DNA of 64,000 nt from Chloroflexi bacterium 44-23 (GCA_001899005.1 MKUW01000006.1:529650-593649); one strand, 5' to 3'. Positions 45,028-55,116 are shown, counted from the stretch's first letter. Notes: generated by a model not told the origin, from the letters alone. Made by a program: numbers and translations.

Positions 45028-45055
45028 AGTTTAGCATAAATTAATTATTTGTCAA
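45028..45055 (-). promoter_or_regulatory. Sigma70-type promoter of the VGGN operon
   Basis: On the minus strand TTGACA (45050-45055) and TAAACT (45028-45033) are separated by 16 bases, with TG before the -10. It lies about 30 bases before the ATG, which has GGAG ten bases upstream. Confidence 0.7.
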
Positions 45056-45227
45056 TATCTATTCAATTTTATTCATAATTCAGTGAATTATATTAATTTA
45101 CACTCCGTCTCAGGATTCTATTTTCCAAACTTTATTCTTCTCTCTGAATTTTTCAGAAATACATGACAAAGGCGTCGTTTTTGGGAGGCGAAGTTGTTGT
45201 TAATAAGACTTTATGGCGAAAAGTCGT

Positions 45228-46697
45228 TTACATCCCCAATTTCTTGGCTTGATCCCAGTATTTGTCCAATTCTTCTAAAGAATAATCCTGCATTTCCTTG
45301 CCAGTTTTCTTAACTTCAGTTTCAATATAATTAAAACGATTCCGAAAACGTTGGTTTGCTTCACGCAAGACAGTTTCAGCATCTTTTTCGTGCCATCGCA
45401 CCAAATTAACTACTGCAAATAGCACATCTCCCAACTCTTTGGAAAGGTCATCTGAATTCTGGGCAGTCCTCACCTCTTCCAACTCTTCATTGATTTTTAA
45501 CCACACAGGATTAAGAGAATCCCAATCAAACCCCACCCTGGCAGCACGAGCTTGAATTTCCTGCGATTGTGCCAAAGCCGGGTAGTCTTTCGGTACACCG
45601 GAAAGGATTCCATTCTCATCTTTCTCGGCTTTTTTCTCTCGTTCTTTTTCTTTAATTTTTTCCCAATTGGTTAGCACGTCTTTTACACCTTCCACGTTTA
45701 CATGCGCAAAAACATGTGGATGCCGGCGGACAATTTTATCGTGGATTCCTTTTATTACGTCAGTCATACGAAATTCGCCATACTCGCTGGCAATTTGCGC
45801 ATGTAATACAATTTGCAGCAGCAAATCACCCATTTCCTCGCAAATATGCTCAGGATCATCTTCATCAAGAGCAGCAAGTGCTTCGTACGTCTCGGAAAGT
45901 AAATGTTTTCGCAGGCTTTGATGATCTTGTTCCCGATCCCATGGACAGCCATCCGGAGCACGCAAATGTGCAATCAACTCCTGGAATTCTTCCAAGGAAG
46001 TTCCGGCAGGCAATGGATCAACATACAATGAGGTTAAAACACCAATATTGCGATTGCGATCAATTTCATAGAGCGGCATACTTTCAACCTGGCATTGCGG
46101 TGAACCCGCCGCATGAATCAGTTTGACTGGGTGTTCATCAGGAAAAACTTCCATCAGGGTTTGTTTTACCTCAGCGGCAATCATGCGAGAATATACTTGT
46201 GAAATTAATACCGGCCTGCTAGGCGGAAATTGTGGAAAATTGGCAGAGGCAATATCGAGCGCATCAATTAAGGTAATCGATTGAAAAGGATCAAGAGATA
46301 AAGCTGTAAATGTAGGTTCGAGAAAACTAAGTGCTTCAAAAACGCGTGTTTGAATGCCTTCTTCTTTGGCCGCACGGATAATCTCCGGAGTGGTGCTTTC
46401 AGCCACAAAAGGATGACCCGGGACAGCATAGGTGACTGATGATTTCTTTTTCGCTATCTCAATTATTTCCGTTTTAATGGCCCGATAAACATCCTCGAAT
46501 TCGGAGTATTCTTGATAGAGGTAATCAAAGGAATGAATTTTTATTTTTTGTGGCAATCCCTTTACTGCGGGATGTTGTGCGGTTCGCAGGTAAATATCAT
46601 CAATCTGATTCAGCCAGACCATCGTTTGATTCGTAATTAACTCTGCTCCAGCTGGACCAAGACCTATGATTGTAATTCCTTTAAATTGATCATTCAT
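45228..46697 (-). CDS. mazG: Tetrapyrrole methylase-like/MazG fusion protein (YabN type)
   Basis: 489 residues. Residues 1 to about 220 resemble SAM-dependent tetrapyrrole methylases (GITIIGLGPAGAELIT at the start, YAVPGHPFVAEST for the substrate loop), and residues 245-489 hold the MazG part with the metal sites ETYEALAALDEDDPEHICEEMGDLLLQ and ELGDVLFAVVNL. It hydrolyses nucleoside triphosphates to monophosphates; the methylase half is not known to be active. The fusion is typical of Firmicutes and Chloroflexota. It stands after the ribosomal run and may be its last gene. Confidence 0.9.
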   Translation of the reverse strand: MNDQFKGITIIGLGPAGAELITNQTMVWLNQIDDIYLRTAQHPAVKGLPQKIKIHSFDYLYQEYSEFEDVYRAIKTEIIEIAKKKSSVTYAVPGHPFVAESTTPEIIRAAKEEGIQTRVFEALSFLEPTFTALSLDPFQSITLIDALDIASANFPQFPPSRPVLISQVYSRMIAAEVKQTLMEVFPDEHPVKLIHAAGSPQCQVESMPLYEIDRNRNIGVLTSLYVDPLPAGTSLEEFQELIAHLRAPDGCPWDREQDHQSLRKHLLSETYEALAALDEDDPEHICEEMGDLLLQIVLHAQIASEYGEFRMTDVIKGIHDKIVRRHPHVFAHVNVEGVKDVLTNWEKIKEKEREKKAEKDENGILSGVPKDYPALAQSQEIQARAARVGFDWDSLNPVWLKINEELEEVRTAQNSDDLSKELGDVLFAVVNLVRWHEKDAETVLREANQRFRNRFNYIETEVKKTGKEMQDYSLEELDKYWDQAKKLGM

Positions 46698-46796
46698 GGA
46701 ATGTCCTGTCTAAAAAAAATAATCAGAACTCGGGCAGATTCTTAAGCTGCCCAAGTTCTGAATAATTGATTAGTAAATTGAAATAACCCGAACTTT

Positions 46797-47189
46797 TTAA
46801 CGTTTGGTGTAAGTTGGGGCCTTGCGTGCACGTTTTAAACCGGGTTTCTTACGTTCTTTTACTCGGGCGTCACGTGTGAGCAAGTCCTCTTTACGCAATA
46901 CATGTAAATTGGTTTCATCCATCTTAACAAATGCCCGCGATAAGCCCAATCGGACTGACTCAGATTGACCGGTTACGCCACCTCCGCTGACTTTGACGGA
47001 GACATCGAAGGTTGCGCGATCGCGATCAATTGCTTTGAAAGGTCGCATAATTGATTCCATGTCGCTAATACGACCGAAATACTCTTCCACTTCTCTTTCA
47101 TTGACAACGAACTTGCCGCTGCCCGACATTACTCGAACACGTGCTGTACTCTGTTTACGACGTCCAATACCTTCGTAGTATTGATTCAT
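46797..47189 (-). CDS. rpsI: 30S ribosomal protein S9
   Basis: 130 residues from the ATG at 47189 with GGAG eight bases upstream. It begins YYEGIGRRKQSTARVRVM, carries GSGKFVVN and ends in the basic tail KAPTYTKR, which reaches the P-site tRNA. A longer in-frame start at 47315 would overlap rplM and is rejected. It is 14 bases after rplM. Confidence 0.96.
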   Translation of the reverse strand: MNQYYEGIGRRKQSTARVRVMSGSGKFVVNEREVEEYFGRISDMESIMRPFKAIDRDRATFDVSVKVSGGGVTGQSESVRLGLSRAFVKMDETNLHVLRKEDLLTRDARVKERKKPGLKRARKAPTYTKR

Positions 47190-47203
47190 ACATTTGCTCC
47201 TTC

Positions 47204-47629
47204 TTATGCCACGGCTTCCGGCTTTTGAGCTTGATGGGTATGCTCGCTGCCAGCAAAGATCCGTAAACGTTTCATCAATCGATGACCCTGTTTGTTGTGT
47301 GGAAGCATCCCCCATACTGCTGATCGAATAACCCGATCAGGATGAACTTCCATCTGGCGTTCCATGGTCACGCTTTTCAAGCCGCCTGGATAACCCGAAT
47401 GGTGGTGGTACATTTTTGATTGCAATCTTTTTTGGCCTACATCCAATTTCTTGGCATTGATTACAACAACAAAATCTCCCATATCGACACCGGGTGTAAA
47501 AGTTGGCTTATGTTTCCCCAATAAATAACGGGTAATTTGCGTGGCCAGGCGACCAAGGTTTTGACCATTCGCGTCAACGATCAGCCAATCTGATTCAGGT
47601 GTGCCTTTTATGACATATGTCTTTTCCAC
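47204..47629 (-). CDS. rplM: 50S ribosomal protein L13
   Basis: 141 residues; starts EKTYVIKGTPESDWLIVDANG with GRLATQITRYLLGKHKPTFTPG, and MLPHNKQGHRLMKRLRIF near the end. It binds 23S rRNA early in assembly. It sits between truA and rpsI in the order common in Gram-positive-like bacteria. Confidence 0.96.
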   Translation of the reverse strand: MEKTYVIKGTPESDWLIVDANGQNLGRLATQITRYLLGKHKPTFTPGVDMGDFVVVINAKKLDVGQKRLQSKMYHHHSGYPGGLKSVTMERQMEVHPDRVIRSAVWGMLPHNKQGHRLMKRLRIFAGSEHTHQAQKPEAVA

Positions 47630-47683
47630 GATATTCCTCTCCAGTTGCCTTGAAGTTACTGCTTCTCAGCCTTATTCAGGTTA

Positions 47684-48418
47684 TTAATATTGCACTTCCA
47701 CCAATGTAAGCCCGTTTGGTTTTGCCAAACCTGGTAGTTGTTCACTTTGATTTTCAATGCCACTTACGAATTCCTCAATTTCCCACAGTTTTTGACCAAT
47801 CTTAACCTGCACAAAAACAAGACGGCGCACCATATGATACAAAAACGCATTCGCTTGGATCATAAAATCAAACTGGTCATCATCACTCTTTAACCATTCT
47901 GTTTTCAGAACGGTTCGGACTGTATGTCCTCCAATTTGAGGAGCTTTCCCAAATGCAGAAAAGTCGTGTGTGCCAATTATGCTCGCGGCAGCCAGCTGCA
48001 AAAGATCTAGATCAACGGAAGGCCAAACTCGCCATGCGAATCTATCTCTCAGCGGATTTCGACCCGCTTGACAGTAAATTCGGTAACGGTAAGAGCGGAA
48101 TTTTGCATCATAACGGGGATGAAATCCCTCTTCTACCACACTTACTTCATTTACTGCTATATCTTTGGGTAGTTTCACGTTCAAGGCTTTTTGCAAGGTT
48201 TCACAACCATGCTTCCAATCCAAATGAAAGGAAACAACCTGACCTGATGCATGCACGCCGGTGTCTGTCCGTCCAGCACACAGTATAGATTTGCCCTGCC
48301 ATTTTAATTCGAGTAAGGCAGTCTCAAATTCGCTCTGAACTGTACGGGCAGATCCCTGGCGTTGAAAACCAAAGAACTGCGTTCCATCGTAAGCTATTTT
48401 TACCTGGTAATGTGCCAT
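47684..48418 (-). CDS. truA: tRNA pseudouridine synthase A
   Basis: 244 residues that pseudouridylate positions 38-40 of tRNA anticodon stems. The catalytic aspartate is in CAGRTDTGVHASGQVVSF. Starts taken: ATG at 48416-48418 (MAHYQVKIAYDGTQF); a TTG four codons earlier overlaps a poorer ribosome context, and both are possible. It follows rplQ. Confidence 0.93.
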   Translation of the reverse strand: MAHYQVKIAYDGTQFFGFQRQGSARTVQSEFETALLELKWQGKSILCAGRTDTGVHASGQVVSFHLDWKHGCETLQKALNVKLPKDIAVNEVSVVEEGFHPRYDAKFRSYRYRIYCQAGRNPLRDRFAWRVWPSVDLDLLQLAAASIIGTHDFSAFGKAPQIGGHTVRTVLKTEWLKSDDDQFDFMIQANAFLYHMVRRLVFVQVKIGQKLWEIEEFVSGIENQSEQLPGLAKPNGLTLVEVQY

Positions 48419-48442
48419 TCCTTCCGCCAAGACGCGGATGGA

Positions 48443-48823
48443 TTATTCTTCCACCAACTCCATAATAACCATTTCGGCTGCATCACCCTGGCGCGGGCCA
48501 AGTTTTAGCACGCGAGTGTAGCCACCGTTACGGTTAGTGAAGCGAGGTGCAATATCATCAAATAATTTTTTAACAATTATGGGATCATTCCCAAGCCGGG
48601 CAGCAACTGTTCGGCGGGCATTCATTTTATCAATGTCGCTACCTTTTGTGCTGTTGCGGGCAACAGTAATCAATTTTTCAGCTTCGCCACGAATTGCAGC
48701 TGCTTTCGCACGTGTTGTTTGAATTCTTTCATGCGTAAACAACTGTCGAATCAATGTTCTGCGTAAGCTAATCCTTTGATCTTTTGTTCTTCCTAGTTTA
48801 TAACCTGCTACATGATGACGCAT
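48443..48823 (-). CDS. rplQ: 50S ribosomal protein L17
   Basis: 126 residues: GYKLGRTKDQRISLRRTLIRQLFTHERIQTT at the start and GGYTRVLKLGPRQGDAAEMVIMEL at the end are standard. It lies six bases after rpoA. Confidence 0.96.
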   Translation of the reverse strand: MRHHVAGYKLGRTKDQRISLRRTLIRQLFTHERIQTTRAKAAAIRGEAEKLITVARNSTKGSDIDKMNARRTVAARLGNDPIIVKKLFDDIAPRFTNRNGGYTRVLKLGPRQGDAAEMVIMELVEE

Positions 48824-48829
48824 TGTTGC

Positions 48830-49807
48830 TTACTCCGTCTCATCCTCATCTTCATTTTGTTGTAAAAAGCCTTTTTCCATCATCTTCTGGCGTAACTCAT
48901 CCAGGCTTTTCTCTCCGAAATTGCGGATGGACATAACGGCTTCATCACCTTTTTCGAGCAAATCCAACACATCACCAACCGTGGTTACACCGGTACGCTT
49001 CAACGAATTGAAGACGCGCACAGACAAATCCAAGTTTTCGATGGGAGTTTCTGCTGCCTCGCTGGTTAAGCGGCTGCCGCTAATGGCTTCCTGTTCGGTT
49101 CCTACAACAAATGCTTCTTCCGATATACCAGAAATAAAACGCAAATGATCAATTAACACTTTAGACGCTTCCCCAAGCGCCTTTTCAGGTTCGATTGTTC
49201 CATCCGTCCAAATTTCCAGTTCCAAACGATCAAAATTAGTACTTTGACCTACACGAGCCGAGCCGACTGAATAGTTTACCCGCCTTACTGGACTATAGAT
49301 TGCATCCACCGGAAGTTCGCCGATAGGCAAACGACCACTTCTATCCGAAGAAGGTGAATAACCACGACCACGTTCAACGGTCAAATCTAATTCCAGTCGA
49401 GTTTGGGTGTCATTTACAGTGAAAAGATACAGCTCGGGATTTACAATTTCCACTTCCGCCGGTACCTGAATATCGGCTGCAGTAACAACACCTTCGCCAC
49501 GCACATCCAGATGCAAATGGGATGAATCCACGTCATGCAAATACAAGCGCAATTGTTTCACTTGCAGCATCACTTGAATGACATCCTCCCGCACGCCGGG
49601 AATATCGCTGAATTCATGCAGAACATCCGAAATTCGAATGGATGAAACTGCAACACCATCCAGTGATGAGAGCAGTACTCGACGTAAAGCATTCCCCAGG
49701 GTGACTCCGTAGCCCCGCTCAAGGGGACTGATAACAAATTTACCGTAGTTTCTACCTTCGGCTTCTCGTTCCACTTTAGGCGTAACCATACTACTTAAGG
49801 CACACAC
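48830..49807 (-). CDS. rpoA: DNA-directed RNA polymerase subunit alpha
   Basis: 325 residues; N-terminal dimerisation domain (KFVISPLERGYGVTLGNALRRVLLSSL), linker, and C-terminal domain (FNSLKRTGVTTVGDVLDLLEKGDEAVMSIRNFGEKSLDEL) that binds UP elements and activators. The start is probably GTG, with AGGGG spaced six bases; an ATG six codons on has no ribosome site. rpoA lies between rpsD and rplQ, as in the alpha operon. Confidence 0.96.
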   Translation of the reverse strand: MCALSSMVTPKVEREAEGRNYGKFVISPLERGYGVTLGNALRRVLLSSLDGVAVSSIRISDVLHEFSDIPGVREDVIQVMLQVKQLRLYLHDVDSSHLHLDVRGEGVVTAADIQVPAEVEIVNPELYLFTVNDTQTRLELDLTVERGRGYSPSSDRSGRLPIGELPVDAIYSPVRRVNYSVGSARVGQSTNFDRLELEIWTDGTIEPEKALGEASKVLIDHLRFISGISEEAFVVGTEQEAISGSRLTSEAAETPIENLDLSVRVFNSLKRTGVTTVGDVLDLLEKGDEAVMSIRNFGEKSLDELRQKMMEKGFLQQNEDEDETE

Positions 49808-49852
49808 GTTCCACCCCTTCCTGACAACTCCGTAAAATGATACATAACATCA

Positions 49853-50491
49853 TTAGCGTGAGTAATACTCAACGATCAATTGTTCGTCGAGACTACCATC
49901 AATCTCAGCTCGTTCGGGTAAACGATTAACACGGCCACTGAAATTCTTCAAATCCCGATCTATCCATAAGGCTGGAGTACGCTTTTCAGCGAAATCAGCC
50001 ATTTCTTTGAAGAATTCCAATTTACGCGATTTTTCACGAACTTCAATAACATCGCCAACTTGAATTAACATGGAAGGGATATCAGATTTGATGCCATTAA
50101 CGGCAACATGGCCGTGATTGACTAATTGTCGAGCCTGGGCTCGGCTATCGGCAAATCCGAGGCGATAAAAAACATTATCCAGTCTTAATTCAAGAGTTTG
50201 AAGCAAATTCAAACCTGTTAGACCGCGTTTCTTTAAAGCTAATCCATAAAATCGACGGAACTGATGTTCCAAAACACCATACGTTCGGCGGGCACGTTGT
50301 TTGGCACGTAATTGACGGGAGTAATCTGAACCCCGATCAACACGACCTGAACGTGTTTTTCCATGCATCCCTGGTGGGTAGTTGCGCTTTTCAATTGCAC
50401 ATTTCATGGAATAACAGCGTGCTCCTTTAAGGTAGAGTTTCTCTCCCTCACGCCGACACAATTTACATACCGGACCGGTATATCTAGCCAT
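49853..50491 (-). CDS. rpsD: 30S ribosomal protein S4
   Basis: 212 residues; zinc-binding (C+) form with C9, C12, C26 and C31, the S4 RNA-binding domain NHGHVAVNGIKSDIPSMLIQVGD, and a basic N-terminal region. It is a primary 16S rRNA binder and often the translational repressor of the alpha operon. It lies 21 bases after rpsK. Confidence 0.96.
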   Translation of the reverse strand: MARYTGPVCKLCRREGEKLYLKGARCYSMKCAIEKRNYPPGMHGKTRSGRVDRGSDYSRQLRAKQRARRTYGVLEHQFRRFYGLALKKRGLTGLNLLQTLELRLDNVFYRLGFADSRAQARQLVNHGHVAVNGIKSDIPSMLIQVGDVIEVREKSRKLEFFKEMADFAEKRTPALWIDRDLKNFSGRVNRLPERAEIDGSLDEQLIVEYYSR

Positions 50492-50512
50492 AAATCATCC
50501 CTCTCTTTTGTA

Positions 50513-50917
50513 TTAGACGCGGCGTTTCTTCGGTGGCCGGCAGCCATTATGAGCAACCGGTGTAATATCGGCAATGGATCGCACCTTGATCCCCATGCCT
50601 TGAATGGCACGGATGGCAGATTCGCGACCAGGACCAGGACCCTTAATGATCAGATCTACTTCCTGTACACCCATTTGTTGTGCTACTTTTAGCGCTTGCT
50701 CTGCCGCCAGTCGAGCTGCAAATGGGGTGCTTTTGCGAGAGCCTTTGAACCCTGCTGATCCTGAACTCGACCAACATACTGTATTACCCTGACCATCGGT
50801 TACGGTAATAATTGTATTGTTGAATGAAGCAAAAATGTGTACCTCTGCTGAGGACAGTTGTCGCTTCACCTTGCGAGCCGAAGAAGAGCGTCTAGCTGTT
50901 CTTACATTTTGAGCCAT
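50513..50917 (-). CDS. rpsK: 30S ribosomal protein S11
   Basis: 134 residues: [19 protein letters not shown] and [26 protein letters not shown] are canonical. It forms part of the platform beside S7 and the mRNA exit. A 109-base gap without gene separates it from rpsM. Confidence 0.96.
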   Translation of the reverse strand: MAQNVRTARRSSSARKVKRQLSSAEVHIFASFNNTIITVTDGQGNTVCWSSSGSAGFKGSRKSTPFAARLAAEQALKVAQQMGVQEVDLIIKGPGPGRESAIRAIQGMGIKVRSIADITPVAHNGCRPPKKRRV

Positions 50918-51026
50918 AAATCCTCACTAACTTCTAATTTCTAATACATCATAAAATCGTGCCAAGAGATCTCGCAGCTGCCGCGGACAGAGGGTATGTC
51001 CTACTGCTTAACCAAATAGCGCAATG

Positions 51027-51416
51027 TTATTTCTTCGTTGCGCCCCGGCGACGACCGCGACCTGCAACCGTCCGCTTGGGGCCTTTACGTGTACGCGAAT
51101 TAGTACGGGTACGCTGTCCACGAGTGGGCAGGTTCCGCCGATGTCGCAAACCACGATAGCAGCCAATTTCCATTAAACGTTTAATATTCATCTGCACAGA
51201 ACGGCGTAAGTCACCTTCTACCGTAAAGTTTTTGGCAATAAACTCGCGGAGCATATTGGCATCATCTTCTGTCAGATCACGAACACGGATATCGGGGCTT
51301 ACACTGGTGGCAGATAAAATTGCCTTTGCCCTGGTAGGACCAATACCGTATATATAGGTTAATGCTGTTTCAATGCGCTTATTGCGCGGTAAATCTACGC
51401 CTTCAATTCTCGCCAT
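51027..51416 (-). CDS. rpsM: 30S ribosomal protein S13
   Basis: 129 residues: [25 protein letters not shown] at the start, and a strongly basic tail [19 protein letters not shown] that contacts P-site tRNA. It is six bases after rpmJ. Confidence 0.96.
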   Translation of the reverse strand: MARIEGVDLPRNKRIETALTYIYGIGPTRAKAILSATSVSPDIRVRDLTEDDANMLREFIAKNFTVEGDLRRSVQMNIKRLMEIGCYRGLRHRRNLPTRGQRTRTNSRTRKGPKRTVAGRGRRRGATKK

Positions 51417-51422
51417 ATGTCC

Positions 51423-51536
51423 TTACCCCTGTCGCTGCTTATGCTTTGGGTTTTCGCAGATTACAATCAACCTGCCATGTCTTTTTACAATTTTGCATTT
51501 TGCACAACGCTTCTTTATTGATGATGTTACCTTCAT
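51423..51536 (-). CDS. rpmJ: 50S ribosomal protein L36
   Basis: 37 residues read from ATG at 51534-51536: [20 protein letters not shown] then [17 protein letters not shown]. The zinc ligands are C11, C14, C27 and H32, the normal pattern. AGGAG lies six bases upstream of the ATG. It was found by reading the gap between map and rpsM. It is the smallest ribosomal gene of the run. Confidence 0.96.
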   Translation of the reverse strand: MKVTSSIKKRCAKCKIVKRHGRLIVICENPKHKQRQG

Positions 51537-51582
51537 TTTTTACTCCTCGTAATAATTGCGGAGATTTGAGCCAAAGACAAAA

Positions 51583-52395
51583 TTATACCGTTTCCGGGCT
51601 TTTTCGTCCAGGTCTTCCACCGTCCTTGAGCAGAGTCAATATTCTCGGACCTTCTTCCGTCACAGCCACCGAATGCTCAAAATGTGCTGTCAAAGAGTGG
51701 TCATATGAAATTACTGTCCATTGATCCTTCAAAACACGGGTTGCTGGTGTTCCGACGAGAACCATGGGTTCTAAAGCAATTGTCATGCCCGGCCGCAGAA
51801 TGATTCCTCTGCCTGCTATGCCATAGTTTGGAACCTGAGGGCCTTCATGCATCTCCCGTCCAACTCCATGACCTGTATATTCCCGGGTTACATAAAAACC
51901 CTGGCTTTCCACAAAATCTTGAACTGCACTGGAGACATCACCTACCCGATTACCGGCCACCATTTTCTCGATGCCCACGTACAACGATTTTTCAGTCAAG
52001 GTTAACAATTTTCGGGCTACATCCGAGACTTGACCTACAGGTACGGTGATAGCAGAATCAGCTACAAAACCTTCATACACGGCACCACAATCAATGGAGA
52101 CTATATCGCCTTCCAACAAAACACGTTTGCCAGGAATACCATGCACAAGTTCTTCATTAACACTGACAGTTGTGCTGGCTGGGTAAGGATAAGGGCCTGG
52201 GTATTTATAAAATGGTGAAAAAACACCATAGCTCTTTAGGACTGCTTCCGCAGCAGCATTTAAATCAGCTGTTGTCGCACCCGGAATAGCTGCGTCGGCT
52301 GCAGCTTGCAGAGCTTCTGCATTAATTTGACCCGCATGACGCATAATATTCAGCTCATGGGCTGATTTGATACTGATTTGACGCTCCCAACTCAT
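51583..52395 (-). CDS. map: Methionine aminopeptidase, type I
   Basis: 270 residues removing the initiator methionine in the cytosol. The five metal ligands are in place: two D in SIDCGAVYEGFVADSAI, H in YTGHGVGREMHEGP, E in IALEPM, E in SVAVTEEGP. The ATG at 52395 lies one base after the adk stop; a TTG four codons upstream would overlap adk. The gene map is normally followed by infA, which is absent. Confidence 0.94.
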   Translation of the reverse strand: MSWERQISIKSAHELNIMRHAGQINAEALQAAADAAIPGATTADLNAAAEAVLKSYGVFSPFYKYPGPYPYPASTTVSVNEELVHGIPGKRVLLEGDIVSIDCGAVYEGFVADSAITVPVGQVSDVARKLLTLTEKSLYVGIEKMVAGNRVGDVSSAVQDFVESQGFYVTREYTGHGVGREMHEGPQVPNYGIAGRGIILRPGMTIALEPMVLVGTPATRVLKDQWTVISYDHSLTAHFEHSVAVTEEGPRILTLLKDGGRPGRKSPETV

Positions 52396-52396
52396 A

Positions 52397-53074
52397 TTAG
52401 TTCGCAACCTTTTCTTCGATTGCAGCTAAAATGTTTTTTGCTACTTGATCAATGGATAAAGTCCCATCAATTTCGACCAGCAAACCCTTTAAGCGATAAT
52501 ACTCAATTAATGGGGCTGTTTGTGTTAAGTAAACATCAATGCGACGTTTTACGGTTTCAGGTTTGTCGTCATCACGTTGATAAAGAACCGCACCATCATT
52601 ATCGCAAATACCGGGAGTGATAGGTGGATTATATTTCTCATGATAAACAAGGCCACAAACCGGGCAAGTCCAACGGCCACTCAAGCGTTCAATTAATATG
52701 TTTGCATCGACAAAGATATATGGTACAAGATTTACTTCAGCACCCCATTTAGCCAGCATTTTCGAAAGTGCTTCAGCCTGGGCAGGTGTCCGTGGAAATC
52801 CATCCAAAAGGGCACCGGCTTGACAATCCGGGCGGGTCAAACGCTCCTGAATCATCGCAATTGTGACATCGTCAGGCACCAATTCGCCGCGCCTCATAAA
52901 TGTTTGTGCTAATTTTCCCAGCTCAGTCTCTTGCTTTAAGTTCTCACGAAAGATATCGCCTGAAGAAACGTGCGCCAGATTCATTTCCTTAGAAATTATC
53001 TGAGCTTGCGTTCCTTTCCCAGCACCCGGAGGTCCTAGAAGGACGATGTACTTTGCTGCCGACTTAACCATCAT
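52397..53074 (-). CDS. adk: Adenylate kinase
   Basis: 225 residues; P-loop GPPGAGKG at 14-21, LID domain with zinc ligands C137, C140, C157 and D160 (long form), and the NMP-binding helix. Starts one base after secY. Two adjacent ATG codons; either may serve. Confidence 0.96.
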   Translation of the reverse strand: MMVKSAAKYIVLLGPPGAGKGTQAQIISKEMNLAHVSSGDIFRENLKQETELGKLAQTFMRRGELVPDDVTIAMIQERLTRPDCQAGALLDGFPRTPAQAEALSKMLAKWGAEVNLVPYIFVDANILIERLSGRWTCPVCGLVYHEKYNPPITPGICDNDGAVLYQRDDDKPETVKRRIDVYLTQTAPLIEYYRLKGLLVEIDGTLSIDQVAKNILAAIEEKVAN

Positions 53075-53075
53075 C

Positions 53076-54431
53076 TTACCCTTTAATCAGACTTTCTTCG
53101 TAACCATGCAGTTTCAACTCAGTTTCAATGATGTTAAATGTGTCACGAACGACGCCGACCACAATCAAGAGGCCAGCAGAGCCGATCAAAAAGACATTGG
53201 CACCACCGACACTGCTTGGTAACAAGAAATCTACAATATAGGGCAGCACGGCTACAAGGCCTAGGAAGATTGCTCCCGGGAAGGTAATTCGACGCTGAAC
53301 TTTCGTCAGGTATTTCTGGGTCGGTGCACCTCTTAAAACACCCGGAATTTGCGCTCCCTGTTTTTTCAGGTTATCACCATAATTCTGTTGGGCGAACAAA
53401 ACATCTGTATAGAAGAAGGTGAATAACACTACCATCAGGAAAAACATAAGAGAAAAACCGAATCCCTGACCGTTAAATAAACGGTAAACACCATTTGAAA
53501 AACTGGCAATCCAGGTCACTTTACTTTGAATAAAATAGGACGCGATGATCGCCGGAAATGTCAGAATCGATTGGGCAAAAATTAGTGGGATCATACCCGC
53601 CATATTAACCATCAGCGGTAAATTGCTGCGAACAGGCATTGACATACGATTCCCGATGCGGCGACCTGGGAAAAGAACCGGTACATTTCGGCGCCCTTGC
53701 TGAACAAAGACAATCGCGAAAATGGTCAAAACCAGAATCACCATCATGAGAATTAGCAGCCACCACCCATTTTGTTTATCTGACAACATACGCATAAGAT
53801 TAGTCGGAATTTGAGCGACAATACCCGCAAAAATGATCAACGAAAGTCCTTGATTGGGAATGCCATACTCTGAAATCAATTGACCCAGCCAAATACCAAA
53901 CACTGTACCGGCCAACATACTCACCAGAATAGTCAACGTTGGGATTAAACTGGCTCCGCTGAGTCCATATTGAAAAGTAAGCACCGATTGACCGCCCATT
54001 TGCTGAGCCATGGAATTGAAGATATTGATCTGGCCAATGGCAGAGAGTAAACCCATCGGGATAGTCAAAATCATCGTCCACTTCTCCATCCATTTCTGCC
54101 CTTCGCGCGGATTTTCTTTCATCTTTGCTTCAAGTGCCGGAATAATGGGGATTAGCAGTTGTATGATAATTTGGGCGGTAATATAAGGGTAGACACCCAT
54201 TGCCAGAATTGAGAATCTGGAAATTGTTCCGCCTGACAGAAGATCCAGGAGACCCAGAAGATTGCCTGCTGCGCCACCGGAAGAAACCAATTGTGCAATT
54301 ACCTCGCGGTTGATTCCAGGAACTGGTATGTTGGCTGCCAATCGATAAAGAATCAGTAATAGTAATGTGATTAATAACTTTTTGCGGATATCTTCAGATC
54401 TGAATAAATAGCGCCAAGCCGACCGTTTCAT
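53076..54431 (-). CDS. secY: Preprotein translocase subunit SecY
   Basis: 451 residues, ten membrane helices; plug region RLAANIPVPGINREVIA in the first half, TM5-6 region LSLIIFAGIVAQIPTNLM, and a C-terminal tail after TM10. The protein-conducting channel of the Sec pathway. It follows rplO and overlaps no gene. Confidence 0.96.
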   Translation of the reverse strand: MKRSAWRYLFRSEDIRKKLLITLLLLILYRLAANIPVPGINREVIAQLVSSGGAAGNLLGLLDLLSGGTISRFSILAMGVYPYITAQIIIQLLIPIIPALEAKMKENPREGQKWMEKWTMILTIPMGLLSAIGQINIFNSMAQQMGGQSVLTFQYGLSGASLIPTLTILVSMLAGTVFGIWLGQLISEYGIPNQGLSLIIFAGIVAQIPTNLMRMLSDKQNGWWLLILMMVILVLTIFAIVFVQQGRRNVPVLFPGRRIGNRMSMPVRSNLPLMVNMAGMIPLIFAQSILTFPAIIASYFIQSKVTWIASFSNGVYRLFNGQGFGFSLMFFLMVVLFTFFYTDVLFAQQNYGDNLKKQGAQIPGVLRGAPTQKYLTKVQRRITFPGAIFLGLVAVLPYIVDFLLPSSVGGANVFLIGSAGLLIVVGVVRDTFNIIETELKLHGYEESLIKG

Positions 54432-54454
54432 CGATGCATCTCCTTATCCATTCG

Positions 54455-54910
54455 CTATAATGCGATCAGTTCGATAGTGCCGCCAGCGGCTTGAATTTTC
54501 TCTTGGGCAGACTTGGACACACGATGAACCTTTACTGTTAATGGAACAGTGATATCCCCACGACCTAAAATTACTACAGGGTTATTGTTTTTATGAAGCA
54601 TATTGGCAGCCGCCAACAATTCAGGAGTTACTTCAGTTTTCGCCTCGAATTTGGCCAGTTGGCTGATATTGACTTCATTAAATTCAACTCGATTGATGGG
54701 TGTAAAACCTTCACCACGCTTAAATGGCAGGCGGCGATATAAAGGCAAATTACCACCCTGGCGATAAAGGTTACCACCTACTCCAGAGCGTGAATTCTGT
54801 CCTTTGGTGCCTTTACCGGCAGTTTTTCCTTTTCCAGCAGAAATACCCCGACCAACGCGTGTTTTTTTCTTGCGGGAACCTTCGCTTGGAAATAAATCAT
54901 TTAATTTCAT
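54455..54910 (-). CDS. rplO: 50S ribosomal protein L15
   Basis: 151 residues; basic [24 protein letters not shown] at the start, followed by [15 protein letters not shown]. It overlaps the rpmD stop by four bases (ATGA type). Confidence 0.96.
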   Translation of the reverse strand: MKLNDLFPSEGSRKKKTRVGRGISAGKGKTAGKGTKGQNSRSGVGGNLYRQGGNLPLYRRLPFKRGEGFTPINRVEFNEVNISQLAKFEAKTEVTPELLAAANMLHKNNNPVVILGRGDITVPLTVKVHRVSKSAQEKIQAAGGTIELIAL

Positions 54911-55116
54911 TCTTCCACCTGTTCTTCAATTACAACCAAATGATTGACCTTGGATAACATTCCACGAATTGTTAAGTTATCTTCCTGAATCACTGTTTGG
55001 TTCATTTTACGCAAACCCAAAGCACGAACAGTGGCTTTATGTGTTTCAGAGTAACCGATTGGGCTTTTTACCAATGTAATTTTCAACATTTTTTTGGTAG
55101 TTTTTTTCTTAGGCAT
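54907..55116 (-). CDS. rpmD: 50S ribosomal protein L30
   Basis: 69 residues; [32 protein letters not shown] and a basic start. The stop overlaps rplO and its own start overlaps the rpsE stop by eight bases. Confidence 0.94.
   Translation of the reverse strand: MPKKKTTKKMLKITLVKSPIGYSETHKATVRALGLRKMNQTVIQEDNLTIRGMLSKVNHLVVIEEQVEE

Noticed and set aside
45716..46126. 136-residue plus-strand frame
   Set aside because: Antisense shadow within the MazG fusion gene.
47190..47315. N-terminal extension of S9
   Set aside because: Overlaps rplM out of frame; the ribosomal S9 start at 47189 has a good ribosome site.
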